Positions 36,363 through 44,179 of a DNA stretch of 44,179 nt are shown here, piece after piece. The notes below the pieces were generated by a model. It made no database searches, was not told where the DNA came from, and saw nothing but the letters and a program-made list of their open reading frames with translations. The position numbers and the translations under genes are program-made. Position 1 is the first letter of the stretch. Every line of letters begins with the position of its first letter. Origin of the DNA: Dehalococcoidia bacterium (GTDB taxonomy: Bacteria; Chloroflexota; Dehalococcoidia; DSTF01; JALHUB01); assembly GCA_030018455.1 (NCBI GenBank), contig JASEFU010000003.1, positions 268,625 through 312,803 on the forward strand, in the 5' to 3' direction.

Positions 36363-36479
36363 GTGGCAAACCAGGTGGGCAAGCGTTATTACTGCACCAA
36401 GTGCGGCTCGGAGTTTATCGTCACCAAGGCCGGCGAAGGGCAGCTCGTCTGCTGCGGCCAGCCTATGCAGCAACGCTAG
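36363..36479 (+). CDS. Desulforedoxin-like mini-protein, copy 1
   Basis: A 38-aa protein starting MANQVGKRYYCTKCGSEF and ending VCCGQPMQQR. The four cysteines in CxxC and CC arrangement match desulforedoxin and the N-terminal domain of desulfoferrodoxin, which bind a single iron in a rubredoxin-like FeS4 site and carry electrons. GTG start with a GGGGTGAT stretch upstream. A second gene of the same type starts 19 bp after the stop. There is no superoxide reductase domain in either. Confidence 0.82.
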   Translation: MANQVGKRYYCTKCGSEFIVTKAGEGQLVCCGQPMQQR

Positions 36480-36498
36480 AGCAGCAGGGGGTATCAGG

Positions 36499-36642
36499 AT
36501 GGCGAACCAGCTTGGCAAGCGCTTTCAGTGCGAAAAGTGTGGAACGGAGGTGCTCTGCATCAAGCCGGGCGAGGGCGGAGTCGAGTGCTGCGGCGCTCCC
36601 ATGAAGCTCCTGCAGCCCAAAGTCCTCCCTTCCGCCGATTAA
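36499..36642 (+). CDS. Desulforedoxin-like mini-protein, copy 2
   Basis: A 47-aa paralogue of the preceding gene: MANQLGKRFQCEKCGTEVL, then ECCGAPMKLLQPKVLPSAD. It has the same CxxC and CC pattern, one extra Cys in the middle (VLCIKPG) and a longer C-terminal tail. AGGGGG lies 7 nt before the ATG. Tandem duplication and shared promoter suggest the two proteins work together or as a heterodimer; desulforedoxin itself is a homodimer. Confidence 0.82.
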   Translation: MANQLGKRFQCEKCGTEVLCIKPGEGGVECCGAPMKLLQPKVLPSAD

Positions 36643-36720
36643 CCGAACCGTCGAGTCCTCTCCGTAGCGCCCTTCCCGACCGGAGGGGCTAACTTTTCTA
36701 GTAGACCTGAGACAAAGGCG

Positions 36721-38259
36721 ATGGCGCGCCCGGCAAGCCTTATCCTTCACAACGCTAACGTTATCACCATGGACCGTGCGCGGCCCCGGGCTCAGGCGGT
36801 CGCCGCGCAGGGACGCCGCATCTTCGCTGTCGCGGATGACGCGGATGTTTGGCGGCACAGGGTGGAAGGGACCCGCGTCATCGACTGCGGCGGCCGCACT
36901 GTCATTCCCGGCTTCATCGACGCCCACTGCCACCTGCTCGCCTACGCCGCCTCTCTCCTCTCGCTTGACGTCAGCCCTCGGTCTGTCGCCTCCGTAGCCG
37001 ACATCCAGCGCATTCTTCGCGACCGCGCCTCGAAGACGCCGCCGGGAGACTGGATACGCGCCGTCGGCTACGACGAGACCGCCCTCGCCGAGAAGCGGCA
37101 CCCCACGCGACGCGACCTCGATGCCGCGGCGCCCAACCACCCTGTCCGCTTGGTCCACCAAAGTGGCCACGCATCGGTGCTCAACAGCCTCGCGCTGTCG
37201 CTCGCCGGAATCACCATCGAGTCGGAGGAGCCAGCCGGAGGATGCATCGACCGCGATCTCGAGACCGGCGAGCCGACGGGCCTCCTTCTCGAAATGGACT
37301 CGCTGCTGGAGGAAGTCGTGCCCCCGATCTCGGAGGAGGAGCTCGCCCATGGAGTGCGGGAGGCGGCCGCCCGCTTCCTCGCGCAGGGCGTGACCTCAGT
37401 TCAGGACGCCACCGCGACTAACGGCATCCGCGAGTGGCACCTCTTTCGCAGCCTGATCGGAGAAAGGCATCTTCCCCTCAACGTTACGTTGATGGAATCG
37501 ATCGACTCGCTAGGCTGGGTGCCCGAGGAAGAGCTCGACGGGCGGCTGCGACGCGGCCCCATAAAGATAGCTTTGAGCGAACTGGGCGATGAGATATATC
37601 CCGGTGAACAGGAGATCGACGAGATGGTGTGGGAGGCGCACCGTCGCGGACGGCAGGTAGCGGTTCACGCCGTCACCGAGCGGGGAATAGCGTCCACGCT
37701 GGGCGCCATCGAGCGGGCGCTCAGCCGTTTGTACCGCTCTGACCACCGCCACCGCATCGAGCATTGCAGCGTCTGTCCGCCGGAGCTTGCGCGCCGTCTG
37801 GGGGCAGCGGGCGTAATCGTGGTCACGCAGCCGTCGTTCCTTCATTTCAGCGGCGACCGCTACCTCTCTCAGGTCCCGCCGGAAGACCTGCCGCATCTCT
37901 ATCCGCTGGCCCGCCTGCGCGCTGCCGGCGTCGAGGTCGCGGCCTCGTCGGACGCGCCGGTCACGCCGCCTGCTCCGCTCCGTTCCGTTGCCTCGGCGGT
38001 CATGAGGCGCAGCGCTGGGGGCCGCGCGCTTTCGCCGGAAGAAGGGGTGGACGTGGAAGAAGCGCTGCGAATGCACACGTTGTCGGGGGCGCGAGCGGCG
38101 TTCGAGGAGGGTGTCCGCGGGAGCCTGGCGCCGGAGAGCGACGCGGACATCGTCGTCCTTTCCGCGGACCCGACAGCCGTTCCTGCCGATAAAATCGCGG
38201 ACATCGGTGTCGAGATGACGATCGTTCGCGGCGAGGTCGCGTGGCGGGCGGACGAATAG
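36721..38259 (+). CDS. Amidohydrolase family protein (YtcJ-like)
   Basis: A 512-aa metal-dependent hydrolase of the Amidohydrolase_3 (YtcJ) group. The N-terminal beta sandwich LILHNANVITMD is followed by the metal motif PGFIDAHCHLL (HxH at about 68-70). Further ligands are in VHAVTERG, RIEHCSVCPPE and the catalytic Asp in ASSDAPV; the carboxylated-Lys region reads IKIALSELGDE. A closing sandwich strand DADIVVLSADP ends it. The substrate, an amide or ester bond, cannot be told. No close Shine-Dalgarno is evident at the ATG. Confidence 0.85.
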   Translation: MARPASLILHNANVITMDRARPRAQAVAAQGRRIFAVADDADVWRHRVEGTRVIDCGGRTVIPGFIDAHCHLLAYAASLLSLDVSPRSVASVADIQRILRDRASKTPPGDWIRAVGYDETALAEKRHPTRRDLDAAAPNHPVRLVHQSGHASVLNSLALSLAGITIESEEPAGGCIDRDLETGEPTGLLLEMDSLLEEVVPPISEEELAHGVREAAARFLAQGVTSVQDATATNGIREWHLFRSLIGERHLPLNVTLMESIDSLGWVPEEELDGRLRRGPIKIALSELGDEIYPGEQEIDEMVWEAHRRGRQVAVHAVTERGIASTLGAIERALSRLYRSDHRHRIEHCSVCPPELARRLGAAGVIVVTQPSFLHFSGDRYLSQVPPEDLPHLYPLARLRAAGVEVAASSDAPVTPPAPLRSVASAVMRRSAGGRALSPEEGVDVEEALRMHTLSGARAAFEEGVRGSLAPESDADIVVLSADPTAVPADKIADIGVEMTIVRGEVAWRADE

Positions 38260-38288
38260 GCTCGTCTGTGCGGGCGGCGGCAGAATTA

Positions 38289-38318
38289 TTGACACGAAAA
38301 CGCGGACTTAACTATAAT
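38289..38318 (+). promoter_or_regulatory. Consensus promoter of rpsU-yqeY
   Basis: Perfect hexamers TTGACA (38289-38294) and TATAAT (38313-38318), 18-bp spacer. The strongest promoter in the window by sequence. Leader of about 52 nt. Confidence 0.75.
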
Positions 38319-38376
38319 CCCGAAGACTCAGGGCGCGGCCGCCTTCCTCCTGTAACTGCGCAAGCGAGGACGCCAG

Positions 38377-38553
38377 GTGGTAGAGGTAATAGTAGGCCAG
38401 AACGAGAGCTTCGAGACAGCGCTCAAGCGCTTCAACCGCAAGGTGCAGCAACACGGCATCCTTTCGGAGGCGCGGCGGCGCGAGCACTTCGAGAAGCCCA
38501 GCGTCAGGCGAAAGCGGAAGGCTGCCGCCAAGCGGCGCAAGAGCAGGCGCTAG
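38377..38553 (+). CDS. rpsU: 30S ribosomal protein S21
   Basis: A 58-aa S21, [20 protein letters not shown] and following, with the typical [19 protein letters not shown] and a very basic C-terminus. S21 sits near the mRNA exit of the 30S subunit. GTG start at 38377 with GAGGA 6 nt upstream. It is followed by a yqeY gene, the usual partner. Confidence 0.94.
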   Translation: MVEVIVGQNESFETALKRFNRKVQQHGILSEARRREHFEKPSVRRKRKAAAKRRKSRR

Positions 38554-38584
38554 GAACGCCTTCCTCCCTCACACAAGGATGCCC

Positions 38585-39037
38585 ATGTCCCTCAGAGACA
38601 AGCTGTCCGACGACCTCAAGCAGGCGCTGAAGCAAGGCGATGACGTCCGCAAGCGCACGCTTCGCTACCTTCTTTCCGCCGTCCACAACGCCGAGATCGA
38701 GAAGGGCGGCCCGCTGGATGATGCGGGGACGCTTGCCGTGATCAGCAAGCACGCGAAGCAGCGGCGCGAGAGCGCGGAGGAGTTCCGCAAGGGAGGCCGC
38801 GCCGACCTCGTGGAGCGGGAAGAGGCGGAGGCGGCAGTCCTGGAGGAGTACCTGCCGCCGGCCATGTCGCGCGAGGAGATAGCGGAGGCCGCCCGCAAGG
38901 TGATCGCCGAGACGGGCGCGAGCGGGCCGCAGGACATCGGCAAGGTGATGCCGGTGCTGATGAAGGAGCTGAGCGGCCGCGCCGAGGGACGCGAGATCAA
39001 CGCCGTTGTCCGCGAGCTTCTCCAATCTTCCTCCTGA
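38585..39037 (+). CDS. yqeY: GatB/YqeY domain-containing protein
   Basis: A 150-aa YqeY protein, related to the tail domain of the GatB amidotransferase subunit and of unproven function, possibly linked to tRNA or translation. MSLRDKLSDDLKQALKQGD, then RRESAEEFRKGGRADLVEREEAE and LEEYLPPAMSREEI are family motifs. Two ATGs are near; the second (38585) has AAGG at a better distance. Downstream of rpsU as in many genomes. Confidence 0.92.
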   Translation: MSLRDKLSDDLKQALKQGDDVRKRTLRYLLSAVHNAEIEKGGPLDDAGTLAVISKHAKQRRESAEEFRKGGRADLVEREEAEAAVLEEYLPPAMSREEIAEAARKVIAETGASGPQDIGKVMPVLMKELSGRAEGREINAVVRELLQSSS

Positions 39038-39072
39038 CCTTGCTCGAATCCTTCCGGGCGACGCGTATTTGC

Positions 39073-39102
39073 TTGACATCTCTCTTCTGATTCCAGTAAA
39101 CT
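39073..39102 (+). promoter_or_regulatory. Predicted promoter of the str/S10 ribosomal operon
   Basis: -35 TTGACA (39073-39078), 18-bp spacer, -10 TAAACT (39097-39102). Leader of about 175 nt to rpsL. Confidence 0.6.
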
Positions 39103-39108
39103 TATCAT

Positions 39109-39282
39109 TTGGTGCTGAGCGTTCCATAATCAGCCCATCGCAGGGTCGAAAGACCTGAAAGTGACTACGGTCGGCACAAGTGGGGCGCAAGCCCTACGCC
39201 GTACTGGCTCAGCCTAGGGATTTCGACCTTTTGCGTTGTCTGTCGAATCCAATTCAACTGTGAAGAAGAAGGGGAAAGTCTA
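39109..39282 (+). promoter_or_regulatory. Structured 5' leader of rpsL
   Basis: No gene. Two tetraloop hairpins are seen: GGTC-GAAA-GACC (39144-39155) and GTGGGGC-GCAA-GCCCTAC (39180-39197), the second enclosed by TACGG/CCGTA (39166-39170 and 39199-39203). Further on, TTTCGACC (39221-39228) is the exact complement of GGTCGAAA in the first hairpin, followed by TTTT. The two foldings exclude each other, as in a regulated leader. Confidence 0.5.
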
Positions 39283-39705
39283 TTGCCGACAATCAGCCAG
39301 CTCGTGCGAAAGGGCCGGAAGAAGCTGGTCAAGAAGACGAAGGCGCCGGCGCTTCGGTTCACCTTTAACGCCTTGAGGAACCGCGTCCAACGGGGCGACG
39401 GCGCTCCTCAAAAGAGGGGCGTCTGCACTCAGGTGCGCACAATGACGCCGAAGAAGCCGAACTCCGCCCTTCGCAAGATCGCGCGCGTCCGCCTCACCAA
39501 CGGCATCGAGGTCACCGCGTACATCCCCGGCGAGGGGCACACCCTTCAGGAGCACTCGGTCGTCCTCATACGCGGCGGCCGCGTCAAAGACCTTCCGGGG
39601 GTGCGGTACCACATCATCCGCGGCGCGCTCGACGCTCAGGGGGTGGAAGGCCGCAACCGCGGACGGAGCAAGTACGGCACTCGTAAGAGCGCGAAGGCCG
39701 GCTAA
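39283..39705 (+). CDS. rpsL: 30S ribosomal protein S12
   Basis: S12 is at the decoding centre; 140 aa. [14 protein letters not shown] and the decoding loop [11 protein letters not shown] are conserved, with the lysine that mutates in streptomycin resistance in its normal form. [11 protein letters not shown] and GVRYHIIRG follow. The start is TTG at 39283, with AAGGGG about 9 nt upstream. First gene of the operon. Confidence 0.95.
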   Translation: MPTISQLVRKGRKKLVKKTKAPALRFTFNALRNRVQRGDGAPQKRGVCTQVRTMTPKKPNSALRKIARVRLTNGIEVTAYIPGEGHTLQEHSVVLIRGGRVKDLPGVRYHIIRGALDAQGVEGRNRGRSKYGTRKSAKAG

Positions 39706-39724
39706 GGCCAATCGGAGGACGAGG

Positions 39725-40195
39725 ATGCCGCGACGGGCGAAAGTGATAAAGAGAGAACTTCAGCCTGATGCAAAGTATCAGAGCGAAGAAGTGGCCAAAT
39801 TCATCAATAAGGTGATGATGCAGGGCAAGAAAAGCATCGCCGAGCGCATCGTCTACCGGGCATTGGACCTCGTGGCCGCTCAGACGCACCGCGCCCCGCT
39901 CGACACCTTCGAACAGGCTCTCCGCAACGTGACGCCGGTGGTGGAGGTGAAGCCGAGGAGGGTGGGCGGCGCCACCTACCAGGTGCCCGTCGATATCAGG
40001 CCTGAGAGGCGTTCCGCTCTCGCCATTCGCTGGCTCATCAACTCCGCCCGCGCCCGCAAGGGAAAGTCGATGGCGGAGAAGCTGGCGGCCGAGCTAATGG
40101 ATGCGGCCGCCGGGCAGGGAGCGACCGTCAAGAAGAGGGAAGACACCCACCGGATGGCCGAGGCCAACCGCGCATTCGTGCACTACCGCTGGTAG
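39725..40195 (+). CDS. rpsG: 30S ribosomal protein S7
   Basis: S7 starts assembly of the 30S head; 156 aa, the normal length. [18 protein letters not shown], then VNK-type [31 protein letters not shown], and the C-terminal [17 protein letters not shown] are family features. GGAGG is 6 nt upstream of the ATG. In some bacteria S7 represses this operon. Confidence 0.96.
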   Translation: MPRRAKVIKRELQPDAKYQSEEVAKFINKVMMQGKKSIAERIVYRALDLVAAQTHRAPLDTFEQALRNVTPVVEVKPRRVGGATYQVPVDIRPERRSALAIRWLINSARARKGKSMAEKLAAELMDAAAGQGATVKKREDTHRMAEANRAFVHYRW

Positions 40196-40306
40196 GGAGA
40201 TTTCCGGCGCATCCGGTGCACCCCGGGCGCCGCCGGACTTTGTAGAATAGATATAGACTAGCTGAGAACATTGACCGTAGAAACCGTTCCAGCCGGAACA
40301 ATTGTC

Positions 40307-42394
40307 ATGGACAGGGCGTTTCCGATAGAACGCATTCGCAATATTGGCATCATTGCCCATATCGACGCCGGCAAGACCACCGTCACCGAGCGCGTCCTCT
40401 ATTACACCGGCCGCACTTACAAGATCGGGGAGGTGCACGAGGGGACGGCCGTGATGGACTGGATGACGCAGGAGCGCGAGCGGGGGATCACTATCACCGC
40501 CGCCGCCACCACATGCCACTGGGAAGGCCACCAGATCAACATCATCGATACGCCGGGTCACGTCGACTTCACGGTGGAAGTGGAGCGCAGCCTCCGCGTT
40601 CTCGACGGGGGCGTCGTCGTATTCGATGCCGTGGCCGGCGTGGAGCCCCAGTCGGAGACGGTGTGGCGGCAGGCAGACCGCTACCATGTGCCCCGCATCT
40701 GCTTTGTCAACAAGATGGACAGGGTGGGCGCGGACTTCCAGCGCACCATCGACGCAATACGGGACCGCCTCAACGCGAAGCCGGTCGCCATTCAGGTCCC
40801 CATCGGCATCGAGTCCTCGTTCGAAGGCGTTGTCGACCTGATAGAGGAACGGGCGTGGTACTTCCCGCTTGAGCGTCACGAAAACCCGGAGGTTCGCGAG
40901 ATTCCCGACGAGTTCGCGGAAGTGTGCGCGCGGCAGCGCGAAGAGCTGATCGAGAAGCTGGCGGAAGTGGACAGCCAGATGCTCATCAGCTACGTGGAGG
41001 GCCGCACGCCAAGTAAGTCGGAGCTGAAGAAGGCGCTGCGCAGGGCCACCCTTGCCGGCTCTATCACCCCCGTGATGTGCGGCTCCGCCCTCAAGAACAA
41101 AGGCATTCAGCCGCTCCTCAACGCCGTTGTCGACTACCTTCCTGCCCCCTCCGATGTCCCTCCTGTGACCGGCACCAACCCGAAGACTCATGAGAAAGTG
41201 CAGCGAAAGGCGGAAGAACGGGAACCGTTCACTGCCCTCGCCTTCAAGATCGTTGCCGATCCGTTTGCCGGCCGGCTGGCCTACTTCCGGGTCTACAGCG
41301 GCCACCTTCGAAGCGGCGCCACCGTCTACAACGCGACCCGCGATGACAAGGAGCGGCTGGGACGCCTGCTACGCATGCACGCCAACCATCGCGAGGACGT
41401 CGAGGAGGTCTTTGCCGGCGATATCGCGGCCGCGGTCGGCCTCAAGAACACCTTCACCGGAGATACGCTCTGCGACAGAGGGCACCCCATAGTGCTGGAG
41501 GCAATACGCTTTCCTGAGCCTGTCATCTCCGTCGCCATTGAGCCGAAGACGAAGGAAGACCAAGACCGCATGGGCGAGACGCTGAACCGTCTGGCGGAAG
41601 AGGATCCGACCTTCCGGACGCGCTATGATGCCGAGACAGGCCAGACTGTCATTTCGGGCATGGGCGAGCTTCACCTCGAGGTGATTGTCGACCGCATGCT
41701 GCGCGAGTTCCACGTGCAGGCGAACGTGGGGAGGCCGGAGGTAGCCTACAAGGAGACGATAACGTCGCCGGTGCGCACGGAGGGCCGCTTCGTCCGTCAA
41801 AGCGGCGGGCGCGGCCAGTACGGTCACGTCTGGCTTGAGCTGGTGCCGAACGATCGCGGACAGGGCTTCGAGTTTGCGGACAAGACGACGGGCGGGGTCA
41901 TCCCGCGCGAGTTCGTCCCCGCGATCGAGGCGGGTGTGCGGGAGGCGCTGGAGAATGGTCCGCTGGCGGGGTACCCGGTTATCGACCTGAAGGTGAACCT
42001 CGTGGATGGCAGCTACCATGAGGTCGATTCGTCGGACCTGGCGTTTCGGACGGCGGCTTCGATTGGGACGCGGCGGGGGCTGGAGCAGGACGAGCCGATC
42101 CTGCTGGAGCCCATAATGAAGGTGGAGATCATCACGCCGGAGGAGTTCTTCGGCGATATTCTGGCCGACGTGAACGGCCGAAGGGGCCGCGTTACTGGCA
42201 TAGACGCCCGCGACGACCTGCAGATAGTGCGCGCACTGGTGCCGCTCGCCGAGACCTTCGGCTACGCCACGGACCTGCGCTCGCTGACGCAGGGGCGGGC
42301 AAGCCACAACATGGAGTTCGACCACTACCAGGAGGTGCCGCCGAACGTGGTCGAGAAGCTGGGGCTGAGGGTAAGACGCCCGGTGAGGTCTTGA
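40307..42394 (+). CDS. fusA: Elongation factor G
   Basis: EF-G drives ribosome translocation with GTP; 695 aa from the ATG at 40307. G1 is AHIDAGKTT, the switch 1 region [14 protein letters not shown]3 DTPGHVDF, and G4 NKMD. Domains II to V follow, with the domain IV loop [11 protein letters not shown]. The frame opens at a TTG (40271), but the conserved N-terminus begins ten residues before [10 protein letters not shown], which fits the ATG. Neither start has a strong Shine-Dalgarno. tuf, its usual next gene, is absent; rpsJ follows. Confidence 0.95.
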   Translation: MDRAFPIERIRNIGIIAHIDAGKTTVTERVLYYTGRTYKIGEVHEGTAVMDWMTQERERGITITAAATTCHWEGHQINIIDTPGHVDFTVEVERSLRVLDGGVVVFDAVAGVEPQSETVWRQADRYHVPRICFVNKMDRVGADFQRTIDAIRDRLNAKPVAIQVPIGIESSFEGVVDLIEERAWYFPLERHENPEVREIPDEFAEVCARQREELIEKLAEVDSQMLISYVEGRTPSKSELKKALRRATLAGSITPVMCGSALKNKGIQPLLNAVVDYLPAPSDVPPVTGTNPKTHEKVQRKAEEREPFTALAFKIVADPFAGRLAYFRVYSGHLRSGATVYNATRDDKERLGRLLRMHANHREDVEEVFAGDIAAAVGLKNTFTGDTLCDRGHPIVLEAIRFPEPVISVAIEPKTKEDQDRMGETLNRLAEEDPTFRTRYDAETGQTVISGMGELHLEVIVDRMLREFHVQANVGRPEVAYKETITSPVRTEGRFVRQSGGRGQYGHVWLELVPNDRGQGFEFADKTTGGVIPREFVPAIEAGVREALENGPLAGYPVIDLKVNLVDGSYHEVDSSDLAFRTAASIGTRRGLEQDEPILLEPIMKVEIITPEEFFGDILADVNGRRGRVTGIDARDDLQIVRALVPLAETFGYATDLRSLTQGRASHNMEFDHYQEVPPNVVEKLGLRVRRPVRS

Positions 42395-42452
42395 TCCGGC
42401 AAATGCGACGGGAGAGGAGTGGAAGTCCAGCAACCTGGAATCAACCCGCAAG

Positions 42453-42767
42453 ATGACAACAAAGCAGAAGATCCGGATTCGACTCAAAGGTTACGACCAC
42501 CGCCTGCTAGACCAGTCGGCGAGCCAGATAGTGGAGGCGGCCGAACGGACGGGCGCGGCGGTGGCCGGCCCGATTCCTCTGCCGACCGACATCAAGAAGT
42601 TCACGGTGATTCGCTCCCCCGTTATCGATAAAGACTCGCGGGAGCAGTTCGAGATCCGCACTCACAAGCGACTCATAGACATCCTGGAACCCACGTCGAA
42701 GACAGTGGACACACTGATGAGGCTGCAACTCCCGGCGGGCGTGGACATAGAGATAAAACTACAGTGA
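42453..42767 (+). CDS. rpsJ: 30S ribosomal protein S10
   Basis: S10 is in the 30S head and also serves as NusE in antitermination; 104 aa. [18 protein letters not shown] at the start, then [18 protein letters not shown] and [15 protein letters not shown] are diagnostic. Its stop overlaps the GTG of rplC by 4 bp (GTGA), so the two are coupled. Confidence 0.96.
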   Translation: MTTKQKIRIRLKGYDHRLLDQSASQIVEAAERTGAAVAGPIPLPTDIKKFTVIRSPVIDKDSREQFEIRTHKRLIDILEPTSKTVDTLMRLQLPAGVDIEIKLQ

Positions 42768-43432
42768 GCATTAAGGGCATTCTGGGCAAGAAGATCGGCA
42801 TGACCCAGGTCTTCGACCGCAAGGGCGAGGTCCACTCAGCGACTGTGATCGAGGCGGGGCCGTGCACGGTGGTGCAGGTGAAGACCCGGCAAAGCGACGG
42901 CTACAGCGCGGTGCAGCTCGGCTTCGGCGCGGCGAAGCGGGTGAACGAGCCGATGAAAGGTCACTTGAAGGGGCTGGGTGAGTTCCGCTATCTACGGGAG
43001 TTCGAAGTCGACGACCCGTCGCAGTACGAGGTGGGGCAGAAAGTGGGCCCTGAGATATTCAGTCCGGGCGAGTTCGTGCACGTGACGGGCGTATCGAAGG
43101 GAAGGGGGTTCGCGGGAGGCGTGAGGCGTCACGGCTTTCGCGGCGGGCCGCGCACCCATGGCCAGTCCGACCGGCTTCGGGCGCCGGGATCAATCGGCGC
43201 GGGAACGTCCCCGGGACGGGTGCTGAAGGGGCTGCGGATGGCGGGACACATGGGCAGCGAGCAAGTCACGGTACGCAACCTACGGGTGCTGGAAAGCGAT
43301 CCGGCGCGGGGGCTGCTCATTGTGGAAGGATCGGTGCCGGGAGCGAAGAACGGCCTCCTTCGGATCCGGAAGTCGAGCAAGAAGCCGTCGGAATGGGCGG
43401 GGCTCGCCGTTTCGCGGGAAGCGGCGTCCTGA
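42764..43432 (+). CDS. rplC: 50S ribosomal protein L3
   Basis: L3 is an early-assembly 50S protein reaching the peptidyl transferase centre; 222 aa. [13 protein letters not shown] at the start, the G-rich central extension [20 protein letters not shown], and [23 protein letters not shown] are typical. GTG start overlapping rpsJ by 4 bp. Confidence 0.96.
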   Translation: MSIKGILGKKIGMTQVFDRKGEVHSATVIEAGPCTVVQVKTRQSDGYSAVQLGFGAAKRVNEPMKGHLKGLGEFRYLREFEVDDPSQYEVGQKVGPEIFSPGEFVHVTGVSKGRGFAGGVRRHGFRGGPRTHGQSDRLRAPGSIGAGTSPGRVLKGLRMAGHMGSEQVTVRNLRVLESDPARGLLIVEGSVPGAKNGLLRIRKSSKKPSEWAGLAVSREAAS

Positions 43433-43476
43433 GCGGCCGAAGGTCTGTGCATATCGTAGGGGTACGTTAGAGAGAG

Positions 43477-44179
43477 ATGGAGCTGACGGTCCGCGACAAC
43501 GAGGGCAAAGAGGTCGAGCGAATCGAGGTCGACGCGTCGGTGTTCGGCCTCGAGCCAAACGGCGCTGTGGTGCACCAGACGCTGCTGGCGCAGCTTGCCA
43601 ACCGGCGCAAGGGCACGGCGAGCACGAAGACCCGCGGCGAGGTGGCGGGCAGCACCGCCAAGATGCGACGCCAGAAGGGTATCGGACGGGCCCGGCTGGG
43701 CAGCATCCGTTCGCCCCTGATGCGGCACGGCGGGGTCGTATTCGGGCCGAAGCCGCGGGACTACAAGCAGCGCATCCCCAAGCGGATGCGACGGCTGGCG
43801 ATCCGCTCGGTGCTTTCAGCGAAGGCATCGGACGGATCGCTCCAGGTAGTGAAAGGCCTGGAGCTGGGGAAGCCGCGCACGAAGGAGGTCGTGTCGCTGT
43901 TCGAGAAGCTGGGGCTGCAACGTTCGACGCTGCTGGTGACGGCGGCGCCGGACAGGAACGTCTTCGCGAGTGCGCGCAACCTGCCGGAGGTCGACGTGCT
44001 GTCGGCGCCGTACCTGAACGTTGCCGACATGCTGGCGCACCGGAACCTGGTGATGACGGTAGAGGCGGTACGAGAGGCGGAACGGCTGTGGGGAGGCGAT
44101 CGTGCGCGCCGCCGCCGGGCGCCGTTGCCGGCGCCTGAGCCTGCTGCGCAGGCTCCGCCCGCTGCGCGGGCGCGGCGGC
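43477..44179 (+). CDS. rplD: 50S ribosomal protein L4 (cut by the window end)
   Basis: L4 lines the exit tunnel and in some bacteria represses the S10 operon. The frame is open from the ATG at 43477 to the window edge, 234 codons without a stop. MELTVRDNEGKEVERIEV, TKTRGEVAGSTAKMRRQKGIGRARLGS and SPLMRHGGVVFGPKPRDY are the family core. The usual end, NLVMTVEAVREAERLW, is reached near residue 205, but the frame continues with a tail of Arg, then Ala/Pro. The start has only a weak Shine-Dalgarno. Confidence 0.94.
   Translation, partial: MELTVRDNEGKEVERIEVDASVFGLEPNGAVVHQTLLAQLANRRKGTASTKTRGEVAGSTAKMRRQKGIGRARLGSIRSPLMRHGGVVFGPKPRDYKQRIPKRMRRLAIRSVLSAKASDGSLQVVKGLELGKPRTKEVVSLFEKLGLQRSTLLVTAAPDRNVFASARNLPEVDVLSAPYLNVADMLAHRNLVMTVEAVREAERLWGGDRARRRRAPLPAPEPAAQAPPAARARR

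Noticed and set aside
39121-39240. c-di-GMP-I (GEMM) riboswitch before rpsL
   Set aside because: GAAA and GCAA loops look superficially similar, but the conserved junction sequences of that riboswitch are absent.

Overview
The window is a gene-dense, high-GC stretch of bacterial chromosome made mostly of housekeeping genes. About 41 protein genes can be supported, several shorter than usual ORF cut-offs, and one of them (rplD) runs off the right edge. No rRNA, tRNA, CRISPR array, prophage or insertion sequence was found. Gene content (MurT/GatD pair, CsoR copper regulator, desulforedoxin-like proteins, TatA with a zinc ribbon, DAP-type lysine genes, PAMD-type CoaBC) fits a Gram-positive-related or Chloroflexota lineage. 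My best guess is a Dehalococcoidia-like Chloroflexota, but this is inference from gene content and style only.

Layout. 1-270: hairpin-rich intergenic DNA with two copies of a short interspersed repeat. 273-3754: a DNA glycosylase and TrmO on the minus strand, divergent from gyrB. 3767-4866: a VapBC45-like toxin-antitoxin pair of visibly lower GC. 4912-8448: nadD, obg and dnaA on the minus strand. 8917-12390: coaX and coaBC (coenzyme A), convergent with pepA. 12518-14199: two tandem PAP2 membrane phosphatases. 14223-15698: a P-loop kinase and a DegV/FakB protein. 15859-22524: rpsO, pnp, dapB, asd, dapA and a methyltransferase. 22733-24022: purA. 24195-25885: a PhoU-like DUF47 protein and a PiT phosphate transporter. 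25913-29327: gatD, murT and an M50 site-2 protease. 29392-32193: the copper operon csoR, small membrane protein, copA. 32446-34747: secreted nuclease, TatA-zinc ribbon, YchF-like ATPase. 34867-38259: ADP-ribosylglycohydrolase, two tandem desulforedoxin-like mini-proteins and an amidohydrolase. 38377-39037: rpsU and yqeY. 39283 to the end: a merged str/S10 ribosomal operon (rpsL, rpsG, fusA, rpsJ, rplC, rplD) without tuf.

How the parts work together. dapB, asd and dapA supply lysine and probably diaminopimelate for peptidoglycan, which MurT/GatD amidate at the D-Glu of lipid II. CoaX and CoaBC are consecutive in CoA synthesis. DUF47 and PiT form a phosphate uptake pair. CsoR controls a copper efflux operon through an operator seen at its promoter. 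A recurring promoter style is visible: TTGnnn, 16-18 bp, then a -10 hexamer that is often preceded by TGn.

No complete undescribed system can be claimed. The points most worth a second look are the structured leader of the str operon, a hairpin lying exactly between the Shine-Dalgarno sequence and the start of purA, an interspersed repeat flanking the secreted nuclease and forming the end of the glycosylase gene, the tandem desulforedoxin-like mini-genes, and the TatA-zinc ribbon fusion.
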